Source: Nitrospirota bacterium
GTDB taxonomy: Bacteria > Nitrospirota > Thermodesulfovibrionia > Thermodesulfovibrionales > UBA6898
NCBI GenBank assembly: GCA_021825805.1
Contig: JAKAGF010000002.1
Location: 1-33,771 of the forward strand
Length of the DNA: 33,771 nucleotides
Direction of reading: 5' to 3'
Shown here: positions 1 through 8,373 of the stretch, piece after piece
Position numbering within the stretch: the stretch's first letter is position 1
Layout: each line of letters opens with the position of its first letter
Notes under the pieces: generated by a model
Seen by the model: the letters and a program-made list of their open reading frames with translations, nothing else
What the model was told of the DNA's origin: nothing
Databases searched by the model: none
Made by a program: the position numbers and the translations under genes

Positions 1-22
1 CCGTTTGTGTCATCATTATTTC

Positions 23-88
23 ACCTCGTTGGTGATATGTTTTTGCGTCTATTCAACCTTAAACTTATCACATTAACGAGGTTTTTTT
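23..88 (+). terminator. Intrinsic terminator-like hairpin of a gene left of the window
   Basis: ACCTCGTT (23-30) pairs with AACGAGGT (75-82), and the inner GTGATA (32-37) pairs with TATCAC (66-71). A run of T residues follows at 82-88. This is the expected shape of a Rho-independent terminator reading rightward, although the loop is long. It would separate the upstream gene from the ArsR-type gene. Confidence 0.55.
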
Positions 89-136
89 ATCATCTCTTTT
101 TTTCTAATCGCGGATTTAGGGACGGCAAAGTTTCCC

Positions 137-166
137 TTGACCTTTTCTCTGCCGACTACATAGAAT
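137..166 (+). promoter_or_regulatory. Sigma70-type promoter of the ArsR-type gene
   Basis: TTGACC (137-142) is separated by 18 bp from TAGAAT (161-166). Only seven bases (agataca) lie between the -10 box and the ATG at 174, and no Shine-Dalgarno sequence precedes that ATG, so the transcript may be leaderless. Inferred from sequence only. Confidence 0.5.
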
Positions 167-173
167 AGATACA

Positions 174-506
174 ATGAAACAGAACAGGACGCTTTTCGAG
201 CTGCAGTCCGAGGTGTGCAAGACCCTCGCCAGCGCCAAACGGCTCGAAATCATCAATGCCCTCAAAGAAGGCGAAAAGACGGTGGGCGAACTGGTTGAAA
301 TCCTCGGGGTCCCCAAGGCGAACGTCTCCCAGCACTTGGCGGTGATGAGGCATAAGGGGATCCTCTTTGCGCGGCGTGACGGCGTCAACATCTATTACCG
401 TATCGCAAACGTAAAGGTCATCCAGGCCTGCACGCTGATGCGGGAAGTCCTGACCGAACAGATGAAGGAGAGTTCGAAGCTCATCGATATTGTCTCAGGA
501 ACCTGA
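174..506 (+). CDS. ArsR/SmtB-family winged-helix transcriptional regulator
   Basis: A 110-residue protein with the ArsR-type layout: an N-terminal helix with one Cys (EVCKTLASAKRLEIINAL), then a helix-turn-helix (VGELVEILGVPKANVSQHLAVMR, residues about 41-63) and a winged hairpin (GILFARRDGVNIYYRI). Family members are cytosolic dimeric repressors responding to metals, metalloids or thiol chemistry. The usual CxC metal motif is absent and only two Cys are seen (EVCK and QAC), so the ligand is unclear. It lies 45 bp upstream of selD on the same strand, probably as an operon, which hints at a sulfur or selenium signal. The start at 174 has no ribosome binding site; see the promoter entry. Confidence 0.88.
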   Translation: MKQNRTLFELQSEVCKTLASAKRLEIINALKEGEKTVGELVEILGVPKANVSQHLAVMRHKGILFARRDGVNIYYRIANVKVIQACTLMREVLTEQMKESSKLIDIVSGT

Positions 507-551
507 TTTTTCCCGCTGTTCCGCCTATCCCGCCGAGCAAGGAGGTAATCG

Positions 552-1598
552 ATGGACATCAAACTGACCAGTCTCTCAAGTTGCGCCGGCTGAGCGGCAA
601 AATTCAGTCCTTCGGACCTGTCCCACGTGCTGGGGCAGCTGCCCCCCATAACTGATCCCAATGTCCTCGTCGGATATTCCAATTCGGACGATGCGGGCGT
701 CTATCGGCTGACGGACGAGCTCGCGGTCGTATTGACAGCCGACTTCTTCACCCCCATTGTCGACGACCCCTACTGGTTCGGCGCCATCGCAGCAGCCAAC
801 TCTCTTTCAGACATCTACGCCATGGGGGCAAAACCCATGACAGCCCTCAATATCGCCCTGTTCCCCAGCCAGCCCGAGTTTTTCCCTGTTCTCAAACGCA
901 TCATGCAGGGCGGCATCGACAAGATGACCGAGGCGGGCGTCCCGATCATCGGCGGCCATACGATCAGGGACAAAGAGCCTAAATTCGGCTTCTCCGTCAT
1001 GGGGACCGTCCATCCCGGCCGGATACTCGACAACACGAAAGCGCAGCCCGGCGACTCTATCATCCTTACCAAGAAGATCGGCACCGGCATCATCTCGACC
1101 GGGATCAAGGCGGGCATGTGCAGCGATGCGGTGATAGATGAGTTCACCCGGTCCATGGCCGCCCTGAACCGGCGGGCGAGCGAGATCATGCTGGAGAAGG
1201 GCGTCAGCACGGCTACGGACGTCACGGGCTTCGGCCTCCTCGGCCACCTCGGCGAGGTCCTCGCCGCCAGCGGGAGGCTTGCGCGGGTTTATGCCGGACG
1301 AGTGCCCCTTTTTGACGAGGCGGTCCGTCTGGCCGAACTCAACAGGGTCCCCGGCGGCACTATCGCCAACTTAAAGAGCTTCAATCCGCAGATACGATGG
1401 GCTGCTGGCATCACCGACGCCGCGAGGCTCCTGCTCAACGACGCGCAGACCTCGGGCGGACTGCTCATCTTCGTGCCCGACGACAAGAGGGCGTCGCTCA
1501 TCGCCGGTCTTGAAAAAGAGGGTCTGCTTGCCTCATACATAGGGGATGTCCTCGATGACGGCGCGCGGGACGGGATCAGGATATTCGTCGAAAAGTAG
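552..1598 (+). CDS. selD: Selenide, water dikinase (selenophosphate synthetase), itself a selenoprotein
   Basis: SelD makes selenophosphate from selenide and ATP, the selenium donor for selenocysteine tRNA. The ORF track starts at GTG 627, but a better start is ATG 552, behind GGAGG (541-545). From there the frame reads MDIKLTSLSSCAG, an in-frame TGA at 591-593, then AAK, aligning with the SelD active-site loop (G-C/U-xx-K), so TGA most likely encodes Sec14. Total length would be 348 residues, normal for the family. The Gly-rich, Asp-rich nucleotide-binding segments (ITDPNVLVGYSNSDDAGVY, VTADFFTPIVDDPYWFG) and TDVTGFGLLGHL are intact. GTCC/GGAC around a TTC loop (607-617) is a possible SECIS apical stem. 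Confidence 0.95.
591..617 (+). promoter_or_regulatory. UGA(Sec) codon and candidate bacterial SECIS hairpin in selD
   Basis: The in-frame TGA at 591-593 is followed by GTCC-TTC-GGAC at 607-617. The loop begins about 17 nt after the codon, within the range usual for bacterial SECIS elements. The stem is short and its lower part is weak, so the Sec assignment rests mainly on alignment of the flanking residues with the SelD active site. Confidence 0.6.
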
Positions 1599-1734
1599 CT
1601 CGCCTCATCTTCGTTCGCGCCGCGGCGTCCCCGCCACACCGCGGGCAGTGTTCTCCGGCACGGCCTATTTCCCTTTCCTTTTGCGGGGCAAGCATTTATA
1701 ATATTTTTTAGCTCTTTCGGAGCGTTACAGACTG

Positions 1735-2130
1735 ATGTTAGTCGGCTATAATACCAATATCCCCTATAAGGGCAAACTCTACCATGTCCAGACAGAGGAC
1801 AACGGCCTCAAGAACCCGGTTGTTATCACCCTTCTCTACTTCAAGGGGACCATCCTCGCTGCCAAGAAAATGAGCTACGCCCACCTCGCCTCAGACGCCG
1901 ACTACAAGCAACAGGTGAGGGAACTCATGAAGGAGCAGCACAAGAGCATGATGAAGGAGCTGATCCAGGGGAAGCATACCGGGCAGGTGGAGGAGGAAAA
2001 GCCCGGGGAACCGCAGGCTGCGGCACAGGAAACAGGCGGACAGGAGCAGGAGGAGACAACCGTCAAGGGCCGGATTTCGAAGAGCCTCGACGACGTCCTC
2101 CTTGACTATATCCTCAAACGGGGCGAATAG
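1735..2130 (+). CDS. Conserved hypothetical protein preceding ftsE
   Basis: A 131-residue soluble protein I cannot name. The N-terminal half (LVGYNTNIPYKGKLYHVQTEDNG...TLLYFKGTILAAKKMSY) looks like a small beta-rich fold. The middle is a Lys/Met-rich helix (residues about 65-85), then a Glu/Gln-rich low-complexity linker, and it ends in a short helix (SLDDVLLDYILKRGE). No signal peptide or membrane segment is visible. It ends 6 bp before ftsE and is probably cotranscribed with it, so a link to division or envelope work is possible but unproven. A GGAG lies about 12 bp before the ATG, and TATAAT at 1697-1702 is a candidate -10 box. Confidence 0.75.
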   Translation: MLVGYNTNIPYKGKLYHVQTEDNGLKNPVVITLLYFKGTILAAKKMSYAHLASDADYKQQVRELMKEQHKSMMKELIQGKHTGQVEEEKPGEPQAAAQETGGQEQEETTVKGRISKSLDDVLLDYILKRGE

Positions 2131-2136
2131 AAGGCC

Positions 2137-2805
2137 ATGGACCTCATACAGTTCCAGAACGTAGGCAAAGACTACGACAACCAGACCGCTCTCAGGGACG
2201 TCACCCTGTCCGTGGGCAAGGGGGAGATGATATTCATCACCGGCCCCTCAGGCTCGGGAAAGACCACTCTTCTGAAACTCGTCTACCTCGCTGAAAAGCC
2301 CGACAGGGGCGCTATATATGTCGGAGACGTGGAGACGGAAACGCTCAGGGAATCCCAGATACCCCTGCTCCGGCGTACCATCGGCGTGGTCTTCCAGGAT
2401 TTCAGGCTCCTTGACAACAGGAACGTCTTCGAGAACATCGCCATAGCGCTGCGGATACGGGGCATCGCCGAAAAGGAGGTGAAGACAAAGGTCTTCGATA
2501 CCCTCAAGATGGTGAACCTCAGGCATAAGGCCGACGCCTATCCTCGGACCCTCTCCGGCGGGGAACAGCAGCGGGTGGTCATAGCGCGGGCGATCGTGGC
2601 CGACCCAACGGTGCTCCTTGCAGACGAGCCGACCGGCAATCTTGACCCAGGCACCGCGGAAGGCGTGATGCGGACCTTCAAGGAGATCAATGCGCGGGGG
2701 ACGACAGTGCTCATCGCCACGCACAACAGGGAACTCTACCGGAATACCGGGAGGCGGGTCTTCACCCTCGACTCCGGCAGTCTGGTCGGGGAGGTGCTCG
2801 GCTGA
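2137..2805 (+). CDS. ftsE: Cell-division ABC transporter ATP-binding protein FtsE
   Basis: A 222-residue ABC ATPase. Walker [10 protein letters not shown] lies at about residue 36, the signature LSGGEQQR at about 140, and Walker [13 protein letters not shown] at about 160, followed by the H-loop ATHN. FtsE pairs with FtsX at the septum to drive activation of murein amidases rather than transport. Length matches the FtsE family, and the immediate neighbour is ftsX, whose ATG (2805) overlaps the ftsE stop by one base, implying translational coupling. Confidence 0.95.
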   Translation: MDLIQFQNVGKDYDNQTALRDVTLSVGKGEMIFITGPSGSGKTTLLKLVYLAEKPDRGAIYVGDVETETLRESQIPLLRRTIGVVFQDFRLLDNRNVFENIAIALRIRGIAEKEVKTKVFDTLKMVNLRHKADAYPRTLSGGEQQRVVIARAIVADPTVLLADEPTGNLDPGTAEGVMRTFKEINARGTTVLIATHNRELYRNTGRRVFTLDSGSLVGEVLG

Positions 2806-3680
2806 TGTCCCTTCCCTACAGCGTGACCCTTGCCCTGCAGAGCCTGACAAGGGAAAAGTGGATAAACCTGATCTCGGTCCTGACGATAGCCTCGGCCCTG
2901 CTTATCATCAGCATCGCCGCGTTTGTAGTCTATAACATCGACGCGGCGACACGGAGCCTGCCGGAACGGTTCTCCATGGTCCTGTATCTTGACGACGATA
3001 TCCAGAAAGACCGGATCGACGGCGTCATCACTGCGCTGCGCAGGAACAGCGCGGTGCGTTCGCTTCGATACATACCCAAAGAAGAGGCGCTCAGGGAACT
3101 CAAGTCCGTCCTGAAGAACTCCACCTATGTCTTCGAAGGCCTTGACGAAAACCCTCTCCCCGATACCCTTGAACTGAAGCTCAGGAAAGAGGCGATCGGG
3201 CCTGAGGCTGTCAGGAGGCTTTCGGACGAGGCGCTGAAGATCAAGGGTGTCAGGGAGGTGGACTACGGAGAAAAATTCCTCGCCGCCCTGCACAGCCTCA
3301 GGGCAGGGACCAAGACCGTCGGGATAGCGCTCATCGTCATCCTCTCCACGGGGATCATCTTCGTCTGTTACAGCACGGTGAAGATACTCTTTTACCGGAG
3401 GAAGGAGGAGATCGAGACCTTCAAGCTGCTCGGCGCGACCAGGGCGTTCATACGCGCGCCCTTTCTCATCGAAGGCGGCGCCATAGGCCTGGCTGGAGGC
3501 CTGATCAGCCTGTTCGGTATCTTTGCGTTCTATTATGCGATACTTCTCCGGCTGAGCGTCACCATGCCGGTCTTCAAGGCCGTGCTCTTTCCCTCCGGAC
3601 CCTTTCTCCTTCTGCCGGGGGTGGGTATTTTTCTCGGGGTCGCCGGCGCTGCCATCGCCCTGGGAAGGTTACGCTACTGA
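2805..3680 (+). CDS. ftsX: Cell-division membrane protein FtsX
   Basis: A 291-residue protein with a short cytoplasmic N-terminus and a first membrane helix (LISVLTIASALLIISIAAFVVY). A periplasmic loop of about 130 residues (RSLPERFSMVLYLDDDIQ onward) precedes three C-terminal membrane helices (TVGIALIVILSTGIIFVCY, GGAIGLAGGLISLFGIFAFYYAILL, LLLPGVGIFLGVAGAAIALG). This is the FtsX arrangement; the periplasmic loop binds the EnvC-type coiled-coil activator. Stop and next ATG overlap (TGATG at 3678-3682), coupling it to the EnvC-like gene. Confidence 0.93.
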   Translation: MSLPYSVTLALQSLTREKWINLISVLTIASALLIISIAAFVVYNIDAATRSLPERFSMVLYLDDDIQKDRIDGVITALRRNSAVRSLRYIPKEEALRELKSVLKNSTYVFEGLDENPLPDTLELKLRKEAIGPEAVRRLSDEALKIKGVREVDYGEKFLAALHSLRAGTKTVGIALIVILSTGIIFVCYSTVKILFYRRKEEIETFKLLGATRAFIRAPFLIEGGAIGLAGGLISLFGIFAFYYAILLRLSVTMPVFKAVLFPSGPFLLLPGVGIFLGVAGAAIALGRLRY

Positions 3681-4810
3681 TGTTCGTTGCCGTTGCCTTT
3701 CTTCTGCTCTTCATACTGCCTGTCGCCGCACCCGCCGCCGGACCTGAGGAGGAATACAAGAGGCTTCAGGAACGTCTGCATGAGCACTCGCGGAAGCTGA
3801 GTGAGGCGCAGCGCCAGGAGTCCTCGATCCTCGGGGAGCTTGAGGACGTCAACAGGAAGATGGGAAAAATGGAGGCTGACCTCAGGAAACACCGCAAGAG
3901 TCTCTCACAGACCGAGGCGGAGATCGCCGCTCTCAACGCCGACATGACGGCGACCAAATTGTCGATCCAAAAACGGAAAGAATGGATGAAGCGCAAGCTG
4001 CGGGCGATGCACAGGTTCGGCTTTTCAGGGGACACGGTCATTCTGCTGCTGAGCGCGGCTGATATGTCACAGATGATGCGTGTATGGAAATACCTCGAAA
4101 GCATCTCTGTCTATGAACACGGCGTCCTGACAACCTACAACAACAATCTCCGGATGCTTCATGAAAAGGATGAAAAACTGAAGGTCCTGTTCGCACAGTT
4201 GAAAACAACAGCTGAAAAGATCAAGGACAAGGAGAACGAACTCGGCCGCCAGAGGAAGTCGAAAGAGACGCTCCTCTCCTCTGTCAGGACCGAGAAGGCA
4301 TCGCATCAGAAGATGATCAGCGAATTGCGGGAGGCCTCGCGAAGACTCCTCGACATCATCAGGGAGTCCTCAAAGACGGACACCTATGCAGGGACCGGCT
4401 TCCCCCGCCTCAAGGGAAGGCTCCTCTGGCCGGTTGACGGGAGGATCGCCGTCCCGTATGGCGCCCAGAAGGACCAGCAGTTTGAGACCCCGGTGTTCAG
4501 AAACGGCGTGCACATACAAACCTCCTCCAACTCCGACGCCCGCTCGGTCTATGAGGGCAGGGTGATCTTTGCCGAATGGTTCAAGGGGTTCGGACAGCTG
4601 ATCATCATCAACCACGGCGACGGCTATCATACCCTGTACGGAAATCTTTCCGAGATTTTTTCCCGGGTCGGGGATATAATAAAAGAAAACCAGGTGATCG
4701 GGAGGGTCGGCACGTCCGGCGTGCTCAGCGGGCCGGGGCTGTACTTCGAAGTGCGTTACAAAGGCAAACCACTCGATCCCACGCAGTGGCTGCGCCACAA
4801 ACGGAAATGA
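3680..4810 (+). CDS. envC: EnvC-like murein hydrolase activator (coiled coil plus degenerate LytM/M23 domain)
   Basis: A 376-residue periplasmic protein. It has a signal peptide (MFVAVAFLLLFILPVAAPAAG), a long heptad-rich coiled coil (residues about 25-230) and a C-terminal M23-like domain (about 250-370). The zinc ligands of active M23 peptidases are missing: the H-G-x-D site reads NGVHI, the GYxTxYxHL site reads GYHTLYGNL, and the HxH site reads GLYFEV. It is therefore probably a non-catalytic activator of N-acetylmuramoyl-L-alanine amidases, as in EnvC, controlled by FtsEX just upstream. The symbol is given by analogy of architecture and context. Confidence 0.88.
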   Translation: MFVAVAFLLLFILPVAAPAAGPEEEYKRLQERLHEHSRKLSEAQRQESSILGELEDVNRKMGKMEADLRKHRKSLSQTEAEIAALNADMTATKLSIQKRKEWMKRKLRAMHRFGFSGDTVILLLSAADMSQMMRVWKYLESISVYEHGVLTTYNNNLRMLHEKDEKLKVLFAQLKTTAEKIKDKENELGRQRKSKETLLSSVRTEKASHQKMISELREASRRLLDIIRESSKTDTYAGTGFPRLKGRLLWPVDGRIAVPYGAQKDQQFETPVFRNGVHIQTSSNSDARSVYEGRVIFAEWFKGFGQLIIINHGDGYHTLYGNLSEIFSRVGDIIKENQVIGRVGTSGVLSGPGLYFEVRYKGKPLDPTQWLRHKRK

Positions 4811-4828
4811 TGCAGGAGGTTTTTCCAG

Positions 4829-6118
4829 ATGAGAAGTAAGAAAGCGGCGTTGATCTTCGCGCTCGTTGTTGCGGTGGCTGCAATCGGCATCTCCATAGGG
4901 AGACTGTCCATTACCAGCGTCAGCGCTGCGGGGGAAGGGTATGAAGAGCTCAAGACCTTCACCGAGGTGCTCTCGATGGTCAGGAAGCACTATGTTGAGG
5001 AGGTCAAGCCCAAGGACCTGATCTACGGCGCCATCAAGGGCATGCTGAGCTCCCTTGACCCGCATTCAGCCTTTATGCCGCCCGAGGCGTACAAGGAAAT
5101 GCAGGTCGAGACAAAGGGCGAATTCGGCGGCCTCGGCATCCAGATAGGGATGAAGGACAAGGCGATCACCGTCATAGCTCCGATTGAGGACACGCCGGCG
5201 TACCGGGCGGGGATCAAGGCGGGCGACAAAATCATCAAGATAAACAAGGAATCCACCCAGGACATGACCCTGCAGGATGCTGTCTCCAAGATGAGGGGCG
5301 CACCCAAGACCCCGGTGACGATCAGCATCATGCGCGAGGGACTGGATGCCCCCCGGGACTTTACGATCGTCAGGGACATCATCAAGATCAAGAGCGTCAA
5401 GTCCAGGGTCCTTGACAACAAGATCGGCTATGTAAAGATCAGCCAGTTCCAGGAGATGACCTCGTCCGACCTTTCGGCTGCCATGAAAAAGCTCGAGGCC
5501 GAGAAGATCGGCTCGCTCATCCTCGATCTCAGGAACAACCCCGGCGGCCTGCTCAACAGCGCGATCGACGTATCCAGCCAGTTCCTGCCGAAGGGCAAGC
5601 TGGTCGTCTACACCAAGACGAGGTCAGGAGACAAGTCCGAGTTCTTCACCGAGGGAGACCACGCCTTCACCTTGCCCATGATCGTGCTGGTGAACCAGGG
5701 ATCGGCAAGCGCGTCGGAGATCGTTGCCGGGGCTCTCAAGGACTGGAACCGTGCCGTTATCCTCGGGGTGCAGACCTTCGGCAAGGGGTCCGTCCAGACG
5801 GTAATACCCCTTTCGGACGGCGCGGGCCTGAGGCTGACAACCGCGAAATACTATACACCCAAGGGCACATCCATACAAAACACGGGCATCACTCCGGACA
5901 TCGTGCTGAAGCTCGAGGCCAAAAACGGCGCAAAGGAGCATCCTGTATTGAGGGAGAAAGACCTCCAGCGCCACCTGCAGAACGAGCAGAACGAGCCAAA
6001 GCCCGAGGAAATGGAGACAGCTCCCCTCGAAGTGGATGAGAAGGATGATATACAGCTCCAGCGGGCGGTTGACATCCTCAAGACCTGGAATGTCTTCAAG
6101 GAAATTCCCAAGTCATGA
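4829..6118 (+). CDS. ctpA: C-terminal processing protease, S41 family (CtpA-like)
   Basis: A 429-residue periplasmic serine protease anchored or exported by an N-terminal hydrophobic segment (AALIFALVVAVAAIGISIG). A PDZ domain follows (GGLGIQIGMKDKAITVIAPIEDTP..AGIKAGDKI, residues about 100-190), then the S41 core. The catalytic Ser lies in NQGSASASEIVAGAL and the general-base Lys in FGKGSVQT; both are present. AGGAGG at 4814-4819 fixes the start. Its position right after the EnvC-like gene is common and suggests a role in peptidoglycan hydrolase turnover. The acidic C-terminal tail after the core is of unknown role. Confidence 0.94.
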   Translation: MRSKKAALIFALVVAVAAIGISIGRLSITSVSAAGEGYEELKTFTEVLSMVRKHYVEEVKPKDLIYGAIKGMLSSLDPHSAFMPPEAYKEMQVETKGEFGGLGIQIGMKDKAITVIAPIEDTPAYRAGIKAGDKIIKINKESTQDMTLQDAVSKMRGAPKTPVTISIMREGLDAPRDFTIVRDIIKIKSVKSRVLDNKIGYVKISQFQEMTSSDLSAAMKKLEAEKIGSLILDLRNNPGGLLNSAIDVSSQFLPKGKLVVYTKTRSGDKSEFFTEGDHAFTLPMIVLVNQGSASASEIVAGALKDWNRAVILGVQTFGKGSVQTVIPLSDGAGLRLTTAKYYTPKGTSIQNTGITPDIVLKLEAKNGAKEHPVLREKDLQRHLQNEQNEPKPEEMETAPLEVDEKDDIQLQRAVDILKTWNVFKEIPKS

Positions 6119-6173
6119 GTCATCCTGTTTGCGCATTGCGCATCGCCTGTTACGCGCTGCCTCCATCCGCCCG

Positions 6174-6851
6174 ATGTCGCGGGTAGTCTTTGATATAGAG
6201 ACAGCGGGGAAGGACTTCGATTCCCTTGATCCGGCTGTGCGGGAATATCTCCTCCGCTGGGCCGGATCCGACGACGAGAAGACAGAGGTGAAGGAAAGCC
6301 TGTCTTTCTATCCCCTCACCGCCGAGGTGATCACTATCGGCATGCTCAACCCTGACACCGGAAAGGGGGTCGTCTATTTCCAGAACAACGGCGACCCGGT
6401 ACTGCCGTTTGAGGACGAGGGGCTCACTTATGAGAGCGGGACGGAAAAGGAGATTATCTCGAAGTTCTGGGAGAAGGTCAGGGCCTACGACCAGTTTGTC
6501 ACCTTCAACGGCAGAGGCTTCGATTGTCCCTTCATTCTCGTCCGGTCGGCGGTGCACCGCCTGAAGCCGTCACGGGAACTCATGCCGAACCGTTACGGAG
6601 ACGCGCATATCGACCTGTTTGACCAGCTCACCTTCTTCGGCGCCTCAAGGAGAAAGTTCAGCCTCGATATGTGGTGCCGGACCTTCGGGATCAAGAGCCC
6701 CAAGGCGGAGGGCATCACCGGGCACGAGGTGAAGGACCTCTACAGGGCAGGGAGACACCTTGATATCGCGCGGTACTGCGCCGGCGACCTCAGGGCAACG
6801 GCGGAACTGCTGTCTGTCTGGGAGAAACACATGAAGGTCTCTCACCGGTAG
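6174..6851 (+). CDS. Predicted 3'-5' exonuclease, DnaQ-like fold related to PolB exonuclease
   Basis: The ORF track begins at 6036 inside ctpA. The likely start is ATG 6174 (MSRVVFDIETAGKD), which puts the first exonuclease motif near the N-terminus and gives 225 residues. Exo I (FDIETAG), Exo II (TFNGRGFDCPFI) and Exo III (YCAGDLRATAELL) carry the Asp/Glu metal ligands. The family is a stand-alone PolB-type proofreading exonuclease domain of uncertain biological role, probably nucleic acid repair or processing. No strong ribosome binding site is visible at 6174. It is convergent with the kinase-like gene, 19 bp apart. Confidence 0.85.
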   Translation: MSRVVFDIETAGKDFDSLDPAVREYLLRWAGSDDEKTEVKESLSFYPLTAEVITIGMLNPDTGKGVVYFQNNGDPVLPFEDEGLTYESGTEKEIISKFWEKVRAYDQFVTFNGRGFDCPFILVRSAVHRLKPSRELMPNRYGDAHIDLFDQLTFFGASRRKFSLDMWCRTFGIKSPKAEGITGHEVKDLYRAGRHLDIARYCAGDLRATAELLSVWEKHMKVSHR

Positions 6852-6870
6852 CGCGGCGGCAGTCCCGCGG

Positions 6871-7920
6871 TCAGGGCCCCCTCAGATAGTCGTTCACCAG
6901 TTCCACATCAAACCGTTCAGCCAGAAGAACGCTGCGTGCAAAGTTGAAGATCATGCCCCGGCCGGCGGCAGAAAAGTCCGGATAGAAGAGAGGGTTCGCC
7001 ACCACCGCTGCCCTGAAGGCAAAAAAGGGAGCGAGCACGGAGAGCAGTTCTTTATCCCCGGACAGCCTTATATACTCATCAAAGAAGAGCCTCAGGCCGG
7101 AGAGGTAGGCGCCCCTGACATCCCCGTGGTGTCTCACCGAAAAAAATATGTAATTGATGGCGAGGGCGACGACATCATCGGCAGGCTCTCCCCAGGGCCC
7201 CCGTGACCGGTCGAGAAGGATGAAATCATCGTCACCGGTGAACCAGATATTGCCAGGGTGAAAATCTCCGTGGATCTGGGCGAGGCGGTGGGTCTTCCGT
7301 TTCAGCCGCGCGCGCCAGTCGATGCAGAGCTTCTCGATATCAGCCATCGCCTCGTAGGACAGCGCGCCGTCGGGATACGTATCAAAGACGCCCATCAGAC
7401 ATTCGCCGTGGCCTATGGTATCACGCACCTTGCGCCAGTAGAGCGGCCGGGATTCTTTCTTTTCGGCGTGAATTTCGGCGAGGTACGACGCCATGGTCCT
7501 GATCCTGGTTATGTCTGAAGGACCGGGACTCTCCTTTCCGGAGAATTCCTCCAGGTCGTGGAAGTAGTCCCTGCCCTTCCCCCGTTCCATGAGAAGGTAA
7601 TACTCCCTGCCGCCGCCGATGGACCTGATCGTCCCGTTATCCATTTCAGCGAGAACGTCGATCGCCCTGACGTGGCGGGGAAGGTTTTTGTATTCATCGA
7701 GGTCCAGGAGAAAAACGGCGGCCCTGTCAGAGGAGTAGTCATGGCCCAGCCCTTCAGGGAAGAGCCCCTTCACCACGTATGCCGCAACGCCGGCAGGCGT
7801 CTTCACCTCCACGAGAAACCCGGCGCCCTGGACCCCTTCGCCGAGCTTTCTGATATCAACCGTCTGGGCGTCCCTGAACTTTTCCCTCAGATAGGCCTTC
7901 AGCGCCTTTTCATTGATCAT
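6871..7920 (-). CDS. Aminoglycoside-phosphotransferase/choline-kinase-fold protein
   Basis: A small-molecule kinase of the APH fold: the catalytic loop IHGDFHPGNIWF (HGDxxxxN) is followed by the metal-binding FILLDRSRGPWGEP. The track starts at 7977, but MINEKALKAYLREKF at 7920 is the more natural N-terminus (349 residues), since the extra 19 residues look untypical; neither start has a clear ribosome binding site. The nucleotide-binding N-lobe (LGEGVQGAGFLVEV...YVVKGL) is intact. Substrate unknown; these proteins phosphorylate sugars, amino alcohols, antibiotics or proteins. It is monocistronic and convergent with the exonuclease gene. Confidence 0.8.
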   Translation of the reverse strand: MINEKALKAYLREKFRDAQTVDIRKLGEGVQGAGFLVEVKTPAGVAAYVVKGLFPEGLGHDYSSDRAAVFLLDLDEYKNLPRHVRAIDVLAEMDNGTIRSIGGGREYYLLMERGKGRDYFHDLEEFSGKESPGPSDITRIRTMASYLAEIHAEKKESRPLYWRKVRDTIGHGECLMGVFDTYPDGALSYEAMADIEKLCIDWRARLKRKTHRLAQIHGDFHPGNIWFTGDDDFILLDRSRGPWGEPADDVVALAINYIFFSVRHHGDVRGAYLSGLRLFFDEYIRLSGDKELLSVLAPFFAFRAAVVANPLFYPDFSAAGRGMIFNFARSVLLAERFDVELVNDYLRGP

Positions 7921-8132
7921 GACTACTACATATACCAAAAAATTCGCCCCATGACAAGGTATAGCCCTGCCGCTCACAGAGATGAAACGAATTTAATTAT
8001 AACGGCAGGCAGTTCGAATACCCTGATACCCGCCCTCCGGAAAAAAAAGGGCAAAAGACAGAGCGTCTTGACACAGGGACCAACTGGTGCTTTGCTATTA
8101 GAAAGACTCTAATATCATACTCGGAGGCATGG

Positions 8133-8312
8133 ATGAAGATCGAACTTGAAGGGACGCTTATCACGATGACGCCTGAGAACGACCGTGAGCGGCAGGAGTT
8201 GAATCAGCTCTGGACGATCATAATCGGCTGCGTTAATGAAGGGAAAAAACTGGCCCCGGTGGGACAGTACCTTCCCGGGATCAAGGAAACAGCGACATTC
8301 AACATAGAATAG
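8133..8312 (+). CDS. Small uncharacterised 59-residue protein
   Basis: Below the length cutoff of the ORF track. ATG 8133 follows GGAGG (8123-8127) at 5 bp and reads MKIELEGTLITMTPEND to IKETATFNIE, stop at 8310-8312. It is soluble, mixed alpha/beta, with one Cys (IIIGCVNEGKK), and has no recognised domain. A TTGACA at 8068-8073 upstream and a strong terminator just downstream (8329-8356) suggest a real monocistronic gene. Function unknown. Confidence 0.7.
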   Translation: MKIELEGTLITMTPENDRERQELNQLWTIIIGCVNEGKKLAPVGQYLPGIKETATFNIE

Positions 8313-8328
8313 GGGAAAGTAACGCCAG

Positions 8329-8356
8329 GGCCCGGCGCCATCCGGGCCTTTTGTTT
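8329..8356 (+). terminator. Rho-independent terminator after the 59-residue gene
   Basis: GGCCCGG (8329-8335), a 6-nt loop, CCGGGCC (8342-8348), then TTTTGTTT. It lies between convergent genes, so it ends the small plus-strand gene; the phoH-like gene stops close by on the other strand. Confidence 0.85.
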
Positions 8357-8373
8357 ATAAACCGCTCCTCAAT

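Noticed and set aside
807-1247. Long minus-strand ORFs opposite selD, ftsE, envC and others
   Set aside because: Antisense shadows of GC-rich coding regions; the plus-strand proteins have clear family motifs.
3680-4810. Active M23 metallopeptidase
   Set aside because: All positions for zinc ligands are substituted in the C-terminal domain; an EnvC-like activator role fits better.
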